A stretch of DNA of 64,000 bases from contig CALCCU010000166.1 in the NCBI GenBank assembly GCA_937900515.1, positions 1 through 64,000 on the forward strand. Reading direction: 5' to 3'. Source of the stretch: an uncultured Gammaproteobacteria bacterium (GTDB lineage Bacteria; Pseudomonadota; Gammaproteobacteria; Nitrosococcales; Methylophagaceae). Positions 1-8,959 of the stretch are shown piece after piece. Numbering within the stretch: the first letter of the stretch is position 1; the number at the start of each line of letters is the position of its first letter. Under the pieces are notes generated by a model. That model made no database searches, had not been told where the DNA came from, and saw nothing but the letters and a program-made list of their open reading frames with translations. A program made the translations under genes and the position numbers.

Positions 1-6
1 AAAAAA

Positions 7-29
7 TAACTAGGATTCAATCCTAGTTA
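7..29 (-). terminator. Perfect 11-bp inverted repeat with A6 on the left (T6 on the minus strand); likely leftward intrinsic terminator
   Basis: TAACTAGGATT-C-AATCCTAGTTA, followed on the minus strand by TTTTTT. Confidence 0.5.
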
Positions 30-183
30 ACACTATTAAGCCAAGTCAATCGTTTTTTATTTAACTTATATTACAGGGAGTTATGAATAAGTGATAAATA
101 GAAAAATCTTAAAACAAGGATTCCTTATAATATTGATATATAGGACGGCGTTCTGTGTATCATACTGTTAGAAGTATGAAAAT

Positions 184-648
184 ATGAGTGAAATTGAATT
201 CTTGAGTTTTAACCAAGTGAACCCAGAAAATTTCATGGGCATAGTCAATGAAGACTCTCTGAGAACACACTTAATTGATCACCCGTATTTTGATGCCAGC
301 AGTCTTCAAGCGTGGATGGAAGATAAGGTTAAAACGAATGACATAAAGGGTTGTCGTATTCGGGCAGTTTATATCGGTGGGGCACTAGCAGGTTGGTGTG
401 GAATTCAACCAGATGATAATGGTTTTGAATTAGCGATTGTTATCTCACCAAAATTCTGGGGTTTTGGCATATCAATATTTAAAACGCTCATGTGCTGGGC
501 TAAAGAACTAGGCCATAAAGAGGTGCTATTTCATCTGCTCGAAAGTAGACCTGAATACAAAGCACTAAATAGAATGTCCACTAAAGTGCATAAAACAGAA
601 TTAGCGGGTCGGTACTTTACAACCTACCATGTTTCAGTAGGTAAATAG
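184..648 (+). CDS. GNAT-like acetyltransferase / hypothetical protein, probable integron cassette gene
   Basis: 154-aa ORF; GNAT-like core (AGWCGIQPDDNGFELAIVISPKFWGFGI...); attC-like sequence begins 13 bp after the stop codon. Confidence 0.6.
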   Translation: MSEIEFLSFNQVNPENFMGIVNEDSLRTHLIDHPYFDASSLQAWMEDKVKTNDIKGCRIRAVYIGGALAGWCGIQPDDNGFELAIVISPKFWGFGISIFKTLMCWAKELGHKEVLFHLLESRPEYKALNRMSTKVHKTELAGRYFTTYHVSVGK

Positions 649-661
649 TGCCCACAAAAAC

Positions 662-725
662 TTCTAACAAAACGCTCAAGCGGGACAAAGCACTGCGGGC
701 TTTGCCCCTTAGCTTAGCGTTAGGA
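662..725. other. Putative integron attC recombination site
   Basis: TTCTAACAAAACGCTCAAGCGGGACAAAGCACTGCGGGCTTTGCCCCTTAGCTTAGCGTTAGGA: R''-like TTCTAAC and R'-like GTTAGGA are near complementary; ACGCT/AGCGT and GGGaCAAAGC/GCTTTGcCCC inner stems; typical CGCTCAAG box. Confidence 0.75.
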
Positions 726-835
726 CGGAACCCAATAGGGTCCGAGTCGATTGATTTACATCCATAAGGAAGGCCAAACACCGTAATATTTCAGTTTACT
801 TTTACTTTTCCATACTGCTAGTTTTGCCTAAAGGT

Positions 836-1219
836 TTATTCCACGGGTAGCTTAGCCTTATTCCACGCCACGATACCGCCATCCATATTGGAAGCATTAT
901 TAAAACCTGCTTGTTGTAGTATCTCGACCGCATCGCTCGACCTGCCGCCTACTGCACATTGCATAATCAGTTGTTTGCCTTCAAATGCCTTTAATTCATC
1001 CACTCGGCTTTCCAACTCATCAAGGGGAATATGTATCGCACCAGGGATACGTTGTTGGTTCCATTCTTTATCTGTTCTCACATCAATAATCACAGCAAAG
1101 CCATTGCTTTGAAGACCTGCCGACTCCATCGGTGAAACTTGTTTGATGTCGCTGTTATCGGATGGTGAACAGGCGATTAAGAAAAGACTTATTAGAAAAA
1201 TGGAGAATAGTTTATTCAT
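836..1219 (-). CDS. Rhodanese-like domain lipoprotein
   Basis: Signal peptide with LIAC lipobox; rhodanese fold with Cys loop (MQCAVGGRSSDAVEIL); start moved to MNKLFS. Confidence 0.85.
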   Translation of the reverse strand: MNKLFSIFLISLFLIACSPSDNSDIKQVSPMESAGLQSNGFAVIIDVRTDKEWNQQRIPGAIHIPLDELESRVDELKAFEGKQLIMQCAVGGRSSDAVEILQQAGFNNASNMDGGIVAWNKAKLPVE

Positions 1220-1283
1220 AACTTTAAATCCTAGTAACAATTCATTAAATGGAGGCGTGTTGCGATATAATGCATTGCATACT

Positions 1284-1871
1284 ATGAATAATCAAACCTC
1301 TCACAATATTATCACCAGTAGCTTTACTGCTGATTATGAAATAAAAAAGTCTCATTTTATCGGTGCGATTATGCCCTGCTCCACTGAGCGTGAAGCTTTA
1401 ATACATCTTCGAGCACTTGCCGCAGAACACGCGAATGCCAATCATTTGGCCTTTGCTTGGCGTATTCGTCAGGAAGATGGTTTTATCAATGAGCGTTGTC
1501 ATGATGCTGGAGAGCCATCAGGTACGGCAGGTAGACCAATATTAGCACCACTAGAAGGCGGCGCAATCATCAATGCAGTAGTTGGAGTTATTCGTTATTT
1601 TGGAGGCGTTAAACTAGGAACAGGTGGTCTCGCTAGAGCATATGGCACAGCAGCAAAGCTGGCTATTGATGGCGCTGATTTATCGCCATGGGTCGAGCAT
1701 ACTACGGTTGAGCTGTCACTGGAGTATTCACAATTACAATTACTGGAATACCATCTGAAAAAGATGAAAGGCGAGATTATTGATCAAGTCTTTACTGATC
1801 GTGTTCAAGTAACCGTTAACCTACCCGCTTCTCAGCAGCCACAGTTGATGCAATTATTTCAAGAATATTAA
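1284..1871 (+). CDS. yigZ: YigZ/IMPACT family protein
   Basis: KSHFIGAIMPC..., DAGEPSGTAGRPIL, RYFGGVKLGTGGLARAYG motifs; start at MNNQTSHN. Confidence 0.9.
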   Translation: MNNQTSHNIITSSFTADYEIKKSHFIGAIMPCSTEREALIHLRALAAEHANANHLAFAWRIRQEDGFINERCHDAGEPSGTAGRPILAPLEGGAIINAVVGVIRYFGGVKLGTGGLARAYGTAAKLAIDGADLSPWVEHTTVELSLEYSQLQLLEYHLKKMKGEIIDQVFTDRVQVTVNLPASQQPQLMQLFQEY

Positions 1872-1878
1872 GCTTGAG

Positions 1879-2142
1879 TTAGTCGAGCATGAATTCGACG
1901 CCAAAACCAGCTTTATCAATTCGAACTACTTTTGAGGGTAATACTGGAGCATCTTCAATCTCAAGTGTCTGAACTTCTATCATAGCTCCCATCTCAACAA
2001 TTGACGTATCATCCGTGATGACATACAAGCCGCTTTCAGAAAAATCTTGCATTTCCAAGGTATAAACTTGATCAGAATTAGTCAGCACTCTAAGCATTGC
2101 TGCATGATTGACTCTTTCGTGGCGACGATTTTCAATTGCCAT
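1879..2142 (-). CDS. PilZ domain protein (candidate c-di-GMP effector)
   Basis: RRHER and DFSESG match the RxxxR...DxSxxG PilZ signature. Confidence 0.85.
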   Translation of the reverse strand: MAIENRRHERVNHAAMLRVLTNSDQVYTLEMQDFSESGLYVITDDTSIVEMGAMIEVQTLEIEDAPVLPSKVVRIDKAGFGVEFMLD

Positions 2143-2242
2143 TATTTCACTCTCCTTCCGTTTAGAGTCGATAATACAATATTAAAAAACTTAAATCTAT
2201 AGGAATCATTAATTTAGGAAGTATTTCTAATCTAAATTACTA

Positions 2243-2968
2243 TTATAGAAAAGATAACTGGCTCGCGACTAAACCAATTAACCCACCAAATATGCCGCCC
2301 CATACCACCAGCCAGCCTAGGTGTTCACGAATCATTGTCTGAATGATGTCTTTCACCATTTCAGGTGTGAGTTCGTTCAAACGAGAGGTTACGACATGAG
2401 AAATTTGTTGCTGGATATCATCTGAAACAGGACCACTGCTAAGCTTAGAACGAACATTTTTTTGGAATGAGTCACTATGTGCAATGTCATTAATTGATGC
2501 TTTCATTTTAACAATGAAGGGTTCTTTGAGAGGCACTAACGCTTCTTCTCCACCAAACATCGCCAACATGCTACCAAATGAGGACTCAACAATCGTAGCC
2601 ACCAAACTGTCATACGCTGGACCGATATCCGTTTGTTCAATTACTTCACTAAAATCTAAATGATGTTGCTCATCATCTGCCACCATTTCAGTAAAGAAAC
2701 GATCTAGGTTTTCTTTACTGAAAAATTGCTCCATCACTAAAGCATTAATACCTTCTTTGAAGTCTTCAAATCGGGCACTAATGACACCTGAGCCATATAA
2801 GCCCGGTACTTTTTCAAATAACATGTGAATGGCAAGCCAGTTAGTCACACCACCAGCTAGTGCGAATAAACCCGTAGAAAGAATAGGGTCGCGAAGCGGT
2901 GCATCTACCACTAGCCCTGTTGCAACAAGGCCAGCAGCAATCACATTGGTAATTAAGCTTTTATTCAT
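2243..2968 (-). CDS. DUF445-family membrane protein
   Basis: GGVTNWLAIHMLFEKVPGLYGSGVIS motif; terminal hydrophobic segments. Confidence 0.75.
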   Translation of the reverse strand: MNKSLITNVIAAGLVATGLVVDAPLRDPILSTGLFALAGGVTNWLAIHMLFEKVPGLYGSGVISARFEDFKEGINALVMEQFFSKENLDRFFTEMVADDEQHHLDFSEVIEQTDIGPAYDSLVATIVESSFGSMLAMFGGEEALVPLKEPFIVKMKASINDIAHSDSFQKNVRSKLSSGPVSDDIQQQISHVVTSRLNELTPEMVKDIIQTMIREHLGWLVVWGGIFGGLIGLVASQLSFL

Positions 2969-3245
2969 CGACCCACTTGCTTAATGCTTCAATGATTTTA
3001 GTAGCTTGGTCTTTACTAGAAATATTGAATTTAGAACGTTGACTGTATTCACCATTGCGTTTTTGATAACGACGAATAGTATATTTATCAGGGCCAAAAT
3101 CACCTGTTTTTCGGTCAAGATCTTGATAACGGAACATTAATGTGGCCCATGCACCTTTTGTTAAAACAACCTTATCAAGTTCTTTAACGGTCATTTCATC
3201 GCCTTCCATGTATTCGACGGTTAATTCATCAACTGTTTCAGCCAT
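2961..3245 (-). CDS. Conserved hypothetical protein, possibly PC4/YdbC-like
   Basis: 94-aa ORF overlapping the DUF445 gene; similarity is a visual guess. Confidence 0.55.
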   Translation of the reverse strand: MAETVDELTVEYMEGDEMTVKELDKVVLTKGAWATLMFRYQDLDRKTGDFGPDKYTIRRYQKRNGEYSQRSKFNISSKDQATKIIEALSKWVDE

Positions 3246-3395
3246 TGTGTTTCCTTAATTGTAAGAGAGTAATAGTCATGAGGTTTTATTTTCAACTCAT
3301 GATCATTGGTGTACAAACGAATTTAGTACACCGATATAAGACTCGTGCATTTTAGGTAATCGTTATATCTATGTAAATAATCATTCACTATAGAA

Positions 3396-4688
3396 TTAAC
3401 TGAAAAACTTGCTTAGCACTTGTTTCAACATATAAGCATCTTTACTGCCTGCCAATTCACGAATTGAATGCATAGCAAAAGTAGGAACACCGATATCAAG
3501 AGTTTTCACACCTAATGATGTTGCTGTAATCGGGCCAATAGTACTGCCACAAGCCATATCAGACCTGACAACAAAGTCTTGTGCTGGCACACCTGAAGCC
3601 AAACACAGTTGGCGGAAATACGCACTGGTTTCACTATTGGTAGCGTAACGTTGGTTGGCATTGGTTTTAATAACAGGGCCTTTATTTAATATGGGGCCAT
3701 GTTCTGCATCGTGTTTATCTGCATAGTTGGGATGAATAGCATGCGCATTATCTGCTGAGATCATCATAGAATGTTGCAGCATACGGTAATGTGCTTCAAC
3801 ATCTGGCGTCAGCCTCATTAATACAGATTCAAGTAAAGAACCTTGAGCCCCTGAGGTGGATGCACTACCTACCTCCTCATGGTCACTACAGACTAATAAA
3901 CTTGCTGCAGCGACATCACCTTCAACTAAGGCAGTTAAACCAACGAAACAGCTCAAAAGATTGTCTAGGCGTGCACTACTAATAAAATCATCATTTAAGC
4001 CCGTTAGAGCCGCTTTTTGAGTATCGTAAAGACTAATCTCATAATCTAAAACTTTAGCAATATCCAACTCAGGTGATAATTGTTTGATTTGCTGTAACAA
4101 TAAATCACGAAAATCACTTTTATCACTCTCTTCAACTTGCATGACAATAGGTGGAAGATGATTTTGTAAATTAATCGTACGGTCTTTATTGGCTTCACGA
4201 TCAAGGTGGATAGCTAGACTAGGGATAATAGCAATAGGTTTATTAAAATCTACTAGCGTATTTTTGATATCACCATTTGAATCTAAGTAGCTAACACGAC
4301 CCGCCATAGACAGATCACGATCAAACCATGGGTTTAATAGAGCACCACCATACACCTCAACACCAAGTTGCCAGAGACTATGTTTCACCATTTCTGGTTG
4401 AGGCTTAACTTGCAAACAAGGACTATCCGTATGAGCCCCGACCATATTAAACCCAGTTTCAACAATAGGTGTTGTTGGCAAATTAAAAGCAACGATTGAA
4501 GAATCGTTACGGGTTACATAATAACGGCCAGCAGCTAATGTACCCCAGGAATCTTTTTCATTTAGACACTGAAAGTCATGTTGCTGTAAACACTCAATCA
4601 TCGTTTCTACGGCATGAAAGGGGGTCGGTGAGGAATCTAAAAAAGAAAGTAAGTTATTATTAAACTCTGTAGACGTTGGGTTAGTCAT
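3396..4688 (-). CDS. apeB: M18 family aminopeptidase
   Basis: [68 protein letters not shown]. Confidence 0.93.
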   Translation of the reverse strand: MTNPTSTEFNNNLLSFLDSSPTPFHAVETMIECLQQHDFQCLNEKDSWGTLAAGRYYVTRNDSSIVAFNLPTTPIVETGFNMVGAHTDSPCLQVKPQPEMVKHSLWQLGVEVYGGALLNPWFDRDLSMAGRVSYLDSNGDIKNTLVDFNKPIAIIPSLAIHLDREANKDRTINLQNHLPPIVMQVEESDKSDFRDLLLQQIKQLSPELDIAKVLDYEISLYDTQKAALTGLNDDFISSARLDNLLSCFVGLTALVEGDVAAASLLVCSDHEEVGSASTSGAQGSLLESVLMRLTPDVEAHYRMLQHSMMISADNAHAIHPNYADKHDAEHGPILNKGPVIKTNANQRYATNSETSAYFRQLCLASGVPAQDFVVRSDMACGSTIGPITATSLGVKTLDIGVPTFAMHSIRELAGSKDAYMLKQVLSKFFS

Positions 4689-4803
4689 GTGACTCTTACT
4701 ATTTATAATAAAAATGCCATCATACCTAAATTTAAGCTGTTATCGTCTTATTTTATTATCTTTACGTTACAATTAAGTCCCCACATTCACGCTCTCATAA
4801 CTT

Positions 4804-5502
4804 ATGGCCAAAAAGAAAACGAGTCTTGCTAAAACACTAAAAAAAGCAATTATCTACAGTGGCTTATTTTTTGTTATGAGCACTGCCAGCATAGTACTAC
4901 TTGTCGGCTTACTGCCTCTCAACACATCTTCATTCATGCTGCAGCAGCATCTGGCTGACTTCAATGATGACAAAGGTTTTACCCCAATCAAACAGAACTG
5001 GGTTGATGAAGAGAATGTATCACCCTATCTATTCTCAGCAATTATCGCAGCAGAAGATCAGCTTTTCTTCCAACACCACGGCTTTGATTTCAATTCAATC
5101 TATTCTGCTATTAAGAATAGCGCTTCAGGAAAGAAGTTAAGAGGAGCAAGTACTATTAGCCAGCAAGTGGCAAAGAACCTATTTCTATCCTCTTCACGTA
5201 GCCTATGGCGAAAAGGTCTTGAGGCTTGGTTTACGTTGCTCATAGAGCTATTTTGGTCTAAGCAACGCATACTATTAGTTTATGTAAATATTGCTCAGTT
5301 CGGCGATCACCTTTTTGGTGTTCAAGCTGCAAGTAAGCATTATTATGGGATCCCAGCTAAATCAGTCTCATCTGAACAAGCTGCATTATTAGCCGCTAGC
5401 CTTCCTAACCCTATTCGCTTTAAAGTCAACAATCCAAGTCACTATATGCTGTCTAAGCAGCAGTGGATTTTAGAACAAATGAGAAACCTAAATTTTCTTT
5501 AA
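4804..5502 (+). CDS. mtgA: Monofunctional biosynthetic peptidoglycan transglycosylase
   Basis: GT51 motifs: AAEDQLFFQHHGFD, GASTISQQVAKNLFLSSSRS, EQAALLAASLPNP. Confidence 0.93.
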   Translation: MAKKKTSLAKTLKKAIIYSGLFFVMSTASIVLLVGLLPLNTSSFMLQQHLADFNDDKGFTPIKQNWVDEENVSPYLFSAIIAAEDQLFFQHHGFDFNSIYSAIKNSASGKKLRGASTISQQVAKNLFLSSSRSLWRKGLEAWFTLLIELFWSKQRILLVYVNIAQFGDHLFGVQAASKHYYGIPAKSVSSEQAALLAASLPNPIRFKVNNPSHYMLSKQQWILEQMRNLNFL

Positions 5503-5616
5503 TCATACGTATGTATAAGCTATTCTTTCTAGTGTAAAAACCAACTTATTGCATTGCTTCAACTAAGCCATGTATAAACATTAATAATATAGTTATGACA
5601 ATTTTAAGGAGCAATA

Positions 5617-6447
5617 ATGCAGGATATCATCGAAAACATAGATATTAGCCAATATCTACCCGCTGCGGTGTCATGGGCAAGTAACCTCTTGCTTGCGATC
5701 GTTATTTTACTTATAGGCTTATGGTTCGCAGGAAAAGTGAATAAAGCCATTGTTGCTCTGAGCAAAAGCAACAGTCATTTAGATGACACTCTCTTCCGCT
5801 TTTTAGGCAGTGTGGCACGTTATATTATCCTCGCTTTTGTCATCATTGCGGTATTAAACCGATTTGGTGTTGAAACCGCTTCAATTATTGCCTTATTAGG
5901 TGCTGCAGGCCTTGCTGTTGGTTTAGCTTTACAAGGTGCCATGTCTAATCTAGCTGCTGGCGTCATGCTATTAATTTTCCGACCTTATAAAGTAGGCGAC
6001 TTTATTGATGCTGCTGGCCGCTTTGGTAATGTCACAGAAATCGATCTTTTTACCACTATTTTGCAGACATTTGATAATCAACAAGTGATTATTCCAAACA
6101 GTCAAATTTGGGGTGATCAAATCATTAATCATTCTCATCACCCTGTTCGTGGTGTCGATATGCATTTTGGAATCGCCTATGATGAAAACATCGATGCAGC
6201 CAGAGCAGTGATTGAAGGCGTATTAGCCGAGCACCCGCATATTTTGAAAGATCCTGCACCGTTTGTTGAGGTAGAAACCTTAAACGATAGTTCGGTCGAC
6301 TTCTTAGTCCGCCCATTCTGTAATGGCGAGCATTACTTCGATATTTTGTATTCTTTGCCGGAACAAATCAAAAAAGCATTAGATGAACACAATATTGAAA
6401 TCCCATTCCCTCATCGCAAAATATTTGTTGTGAATGAGAATGCATAG
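5617..6447 (+). CDS. Small-conductance mechanosensitive channel (MscS family)
   Basis: TM3 region LLGAAGLAVGLALQGAMSNLAAGVMLLIFRPYKVGD. Confidence 0.93.
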   Translation: MQDIIENIDISQYLPAAVSWASNLLLAIVILLIGLWFAGKVNKAIVALSKSNSHLDDTLFRFLGSVARYIILAFVIIAVLNRFGVETASIIALLGAAGLAVGLALQGAMSNLAAGVMLLIFRPYKVGDFIDAAGRFGNVTEIDLFTTILQTFDNQQVIIPNSQIWGDQIINHSHHPVRGVDMHFGIAYDENIDAARAVIEGVLAEHPHILKDPAPFVEVETLNDSSVDFLVRPFCNGEHYFDILYSLPEQIKKALDEHNIEIPFPHRKIFVVNENA

Positions 6448-6478
6448 TACCAAACCAAACTAAATTCAGTATTTTATA

Positions 6479-6522
6479 AAAATCCCTTGTGACTCTGAGT
6501 CGTAAATTACAAGGGATTTTTT
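6479..6522. terminator. Rho-independent terminator downstream of the mscS-like gene
   Basis: AATCCCTTGT...ACAAGGGATT followed by TTTT. Confidence 0.8.
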
Positions 6523-6661
6523 ATTGCCTGATAATAAGTTACAGCTAAACAGTAATTACATACAGTCACACGTGCTAAAGCATCATGAACTCTAATAAAA
6601 TTATTTTAAATTAAGGGTTGCTTACTGCTACTCAGGTCTATATAGTACGCACCTTCTCTTG

Positions 6662-6737
6662 GGGTGGTTAGCTCAGTTGGGAGAGCATAGCCCTTACAAG
6701 GCGAGGGTCACTGGTTCGAGCCCAGTACTACCCACCA
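6662..6737 (+). tRNA. tRNA-Val (anticodon TAC)
   Basis: 76-nt cloverleaf: GGGTGGT/ACTACCC acceptor, GCTC/GAGC D stem, CTTACAA anticodon loop, ACTGG TTCGAGC CCAGT T arm, encoded CCA; one A.G mismatch in the anticodon stem. Confidence 0.93.
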
Positions 6738-7150
6738 AGAGAATATCCAACATCATAAAAAACCCTAGCAGGGCCTTTCAAACTTCGACATTATCTGTCG
6801 TTTCATAAAATACTTCATTAGATTAGATCCGAATAGTTCAATAAACAGATTTAAGCGTAATGTAATTTACCAACATAAAGTTCAAAGTTAGCTATGAAGA
6901 TTAAACATGGCAGAGTGCCACCGTTTTCACACTAACAAAACTTGTTCTGGAAGTAATCATATTAGCCTCTAGCAGCTGTTCCTCTGCTTAAATTAGCACA
7001 AGCTCCCCTACCCTCTATTATTACGTTATTAGCAACTGTATTTAGTGCAGAGTTAAACAATGAGTACCCTAAAGCAAGAAGAGTAGAAACTTACCTTTAT
7101 GGAGTTGATAGTCTAGAACCGTATGAAGCGACAACAAATTCCAAGCCCAC

Positions 7151-7191
7151 AAAAAAAAAGCCGTAATGAAATTAATCATTACGGCTTTTTT
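7151..7191. terminator. Bidirectional rho-independent terminator
   Basis: A-tract + GCCGTAATGA-AATTAA-TCATTACGGC + T-tract. Confidence 0.88.
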
Positions 7192-7213
7192 GTTTTCATA
7201 GGGTGACTTTAAC

Positions 7214-7777
7214 TTAAGCGATTCTATTTTTAGCTCTACGACGCAAGCCCATAAAGCCTAACAATGCTGGGGCAAACATAAAAGCTGCTGCTGGTACAGG
7301 AACAGCAGAAAGACCAGAATCATAGGCTCTGTAATTACTCAAGCCAGATCCTTTGCCACTTACACTTATATCAAATTCCTTGTTTGCAGCAACTAGGCTA
7401 GCAAAGTGGAAGAAGACTTCATACTGCCCCATGTGAATAGCTAAATAGTCATAAGCAGTATTGCTTTTTATTGTAGCTGAAGAACCACCGCCTAGACTGT
7501 CAATTTGAGAACTCAAGTTTAAAGTTGATAGTCCGAATGTAGATTTAACAACGTCTCCCACATTGGTTGGGTTTTGTGGGTTAAAAGAGTCACCGACAGC
7601 AATTTTATCAACGGTAGTCCCTAGTTTAGATTCATCATATGTGAATGTTAACGTTTTATTTTTTGAATTGGTAAACGTAAAAGGGTTAGAAAGAGATATT
7701 TCTACCATCGCCGCATTTACGATAGAGCTACTCATAGCTAGCACTAGGAATAGTGAACTAATCGCTAATTTTTTCAT
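7214..7777 (-). CDS. PEP-CTERM-like (VPXXXP-type) secreted surface protein
   Basis: Signal peptide MKKLAISSLFLVLAMSSSIVNA; C-terminal VPVPAAAFMFAPALLGFMGLRRRAKNRIA (short motif, TM, Arg cluster); RBS AAGGA before MKKLAIS. Confidence 0.8.
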   Translation of the reverse strand: MKKLAISSLFLVLAMSSSIVNAAMVEISLSNPFTFTNSKNKTLTFTYDESKLGTTVDKIAVGDSFNPQNPTNVGDVVKSTFGLSTLNLSSQIDSLGGGSSATIKSNTAYDYLAIHMGQYEVFFHFASLVAANKEFDISVSGKGSGLSNYRAYDSGLSAVPVPAAAFMFAPALLGFMGLRRRAKNRIA

Positions 7778-7801
7778 GACATTTTTCCTTGATTCTGAAA
7801 A

Positions 7802-7877
7802 ATGCAACTCAGCCATCTTAAAATTATTAAGACCCTAGAGCTTTCCGTTGCCTGGCTCACACCAAGTTTGGCTTTAA
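7802..7877 (-). ncRNA. Candidate cyclic-di-GMP-I (GEMM) type riboswitch in the leader of the PEP-CTERM-like gene
   Basis: Minus-strand RNA AAAGCCAAACUUGGUGUGAGCCAGGCAACGGAAAGCUCUAGGGUCUUAAUAAUUUUAAGAUGGCUGAGUUGC: stem CUUGGU-GUGA-GCCAGG capped by a GNRA loop, ACGnAAAGC core, GGGUCUUAA..UUAAGAUGGCUGAGUUGC second arm; ends ~25 nt before the start codon. Confidence 0.55.
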
Positions 7878-8038
7878 GTTTTAAGTTTAAAACTAGACAC
7901 GCAGGCCGAGTTTTCTTCTATAGAATAGTGTGAATACCAAAATAATGATAGCTTCATCACACATTTCGTGTAAATAATATGTTTTATCATTGCGAAATGC
8001 AATAGTTATTTCATATTTAATTTGTCACTATAAGCTTT

Positions 8039-8938
8039 CTAAATAATTGGCTTATAGGCATAAATTAATATCTTTAATCCTTTTTGTGTTACCAAATTTT
8101 GAAAAATCTTTGATGGCAGTAATTCTTTTATTAATTGACAATCACTACATTCATCATCAACAGTTTGCATTAGAAAGTCAGTCCCTAAATCAGGTGAGTT
8201 CAAACACAGCATCACTAAGCCATCAGGATTCATAAATTCAGGCAGTCGTCTAATAATCTTTTTATAATCACGCTCAATATCAACACTGCCCTTTTGAAAG
8301 GATGGTGGATCACAGATCAATAAGTCATAAGGGCCATTTTTGTTAATTCGGCCAAATGATTTGAAAATATTAAGAGAGTCAAACTTTACTTTACTTGTCT
8401 CGTGATCATTTAAGCGGTGATTATCGCGCCCCGTTGATAAGGATGCTCTACTCATATCTATATTGAACACACTTTTAGCATCACCAGCGATAGCGGCAAC
8501 TGAAAATGCACAAGTGTACGAAAACAAATTGAGAACTCTTCTACCTTTTGCATTCTGCTGTACCCACTGACGGCCATTTTTCATATCTAAAAAAAGCCCC
8601 GTATTTTGGGCTCGACCTAGTGTGATCTGATATTTAAGTCCGTTCTCAACAACAACGGTCTTAGCACAGTCTTCCCCAATAATTACTTCAATAGGTCCTT
8701 GCTGAAGATAACGATATTGAACTTGAATTGAGCGCGCCTCAGGTATTGAGGATGCTAGTTTACTTGCTAGTAAGCGTAACTCTGCTTCATTAACTTTTTT
8801 ATATAGGGTAATAAGTACAACTGGTGCCAGCCAATCAATAGCGACATGTTGAAAACCATCGTACAAATGACTTCTACCATGAAACAGTCTTTGAGCATCA
8901 TTATCTTCTGGGAGTTGAAAAGGAACTTGCGTTAACAT
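8039..8938 (-). CDS. Class I SAM-dependent methyltransferase, RlmI/RlmK-like (rRNA methyltransferase family)
   Basis: TGLFLDMKNGRQWV, VLNLFSYTCAFSVAA, DLLICDPPSFQKGS. Confidence 0.85.
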   Translation of the reverse strand: MLTQVPFQLPEDNDAQRLFHGRSHLYDGFQHVAIDWLAPVVLITLYKKVNEAELRLLASKLASSIPEARSIQVQYRYLQQGPIEVIIGEDCAKTVVVENGLKYQITLGRAQNTGLFLDMKNGRQWVQQNAKGRRVLNLFSYTCAFSVAAIAGDAKSVFNIDMSRASLSTGRDNHRLNDHETSKVKFDSLNIFKSFGRINKNGPYDLLICDPPSFQKGSVDIERDYKKIIRRLPEFMNPDGLVMLCLNSPDLGTDFLMQTVDDECSDCQLIKELLPSKIFQNLVTQKGLKILIYAYKPII

Positions 8939-8959
8939 TGCTTCACTAGCTGTAAAGGC

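Noticed and set aside
888-1112. Plus-strand ORF opposite the rhodanese gene
   Set aside because: Fully antisense to a well-supported CDS; composition shows no family motif.
5971-6316. Two minus-strand ORFs inside the mscS-like gene
   Set aside because: Shadow ORFs antisense to a conserved MscS pore/beta domain.
6738-7150. Integrated element remnant downstream of tRNA-Val
   Set aside because: No integrase, no duplicated tRNA 3' end and no mobile-element gene found; kept only as a note with the tRNA finding.
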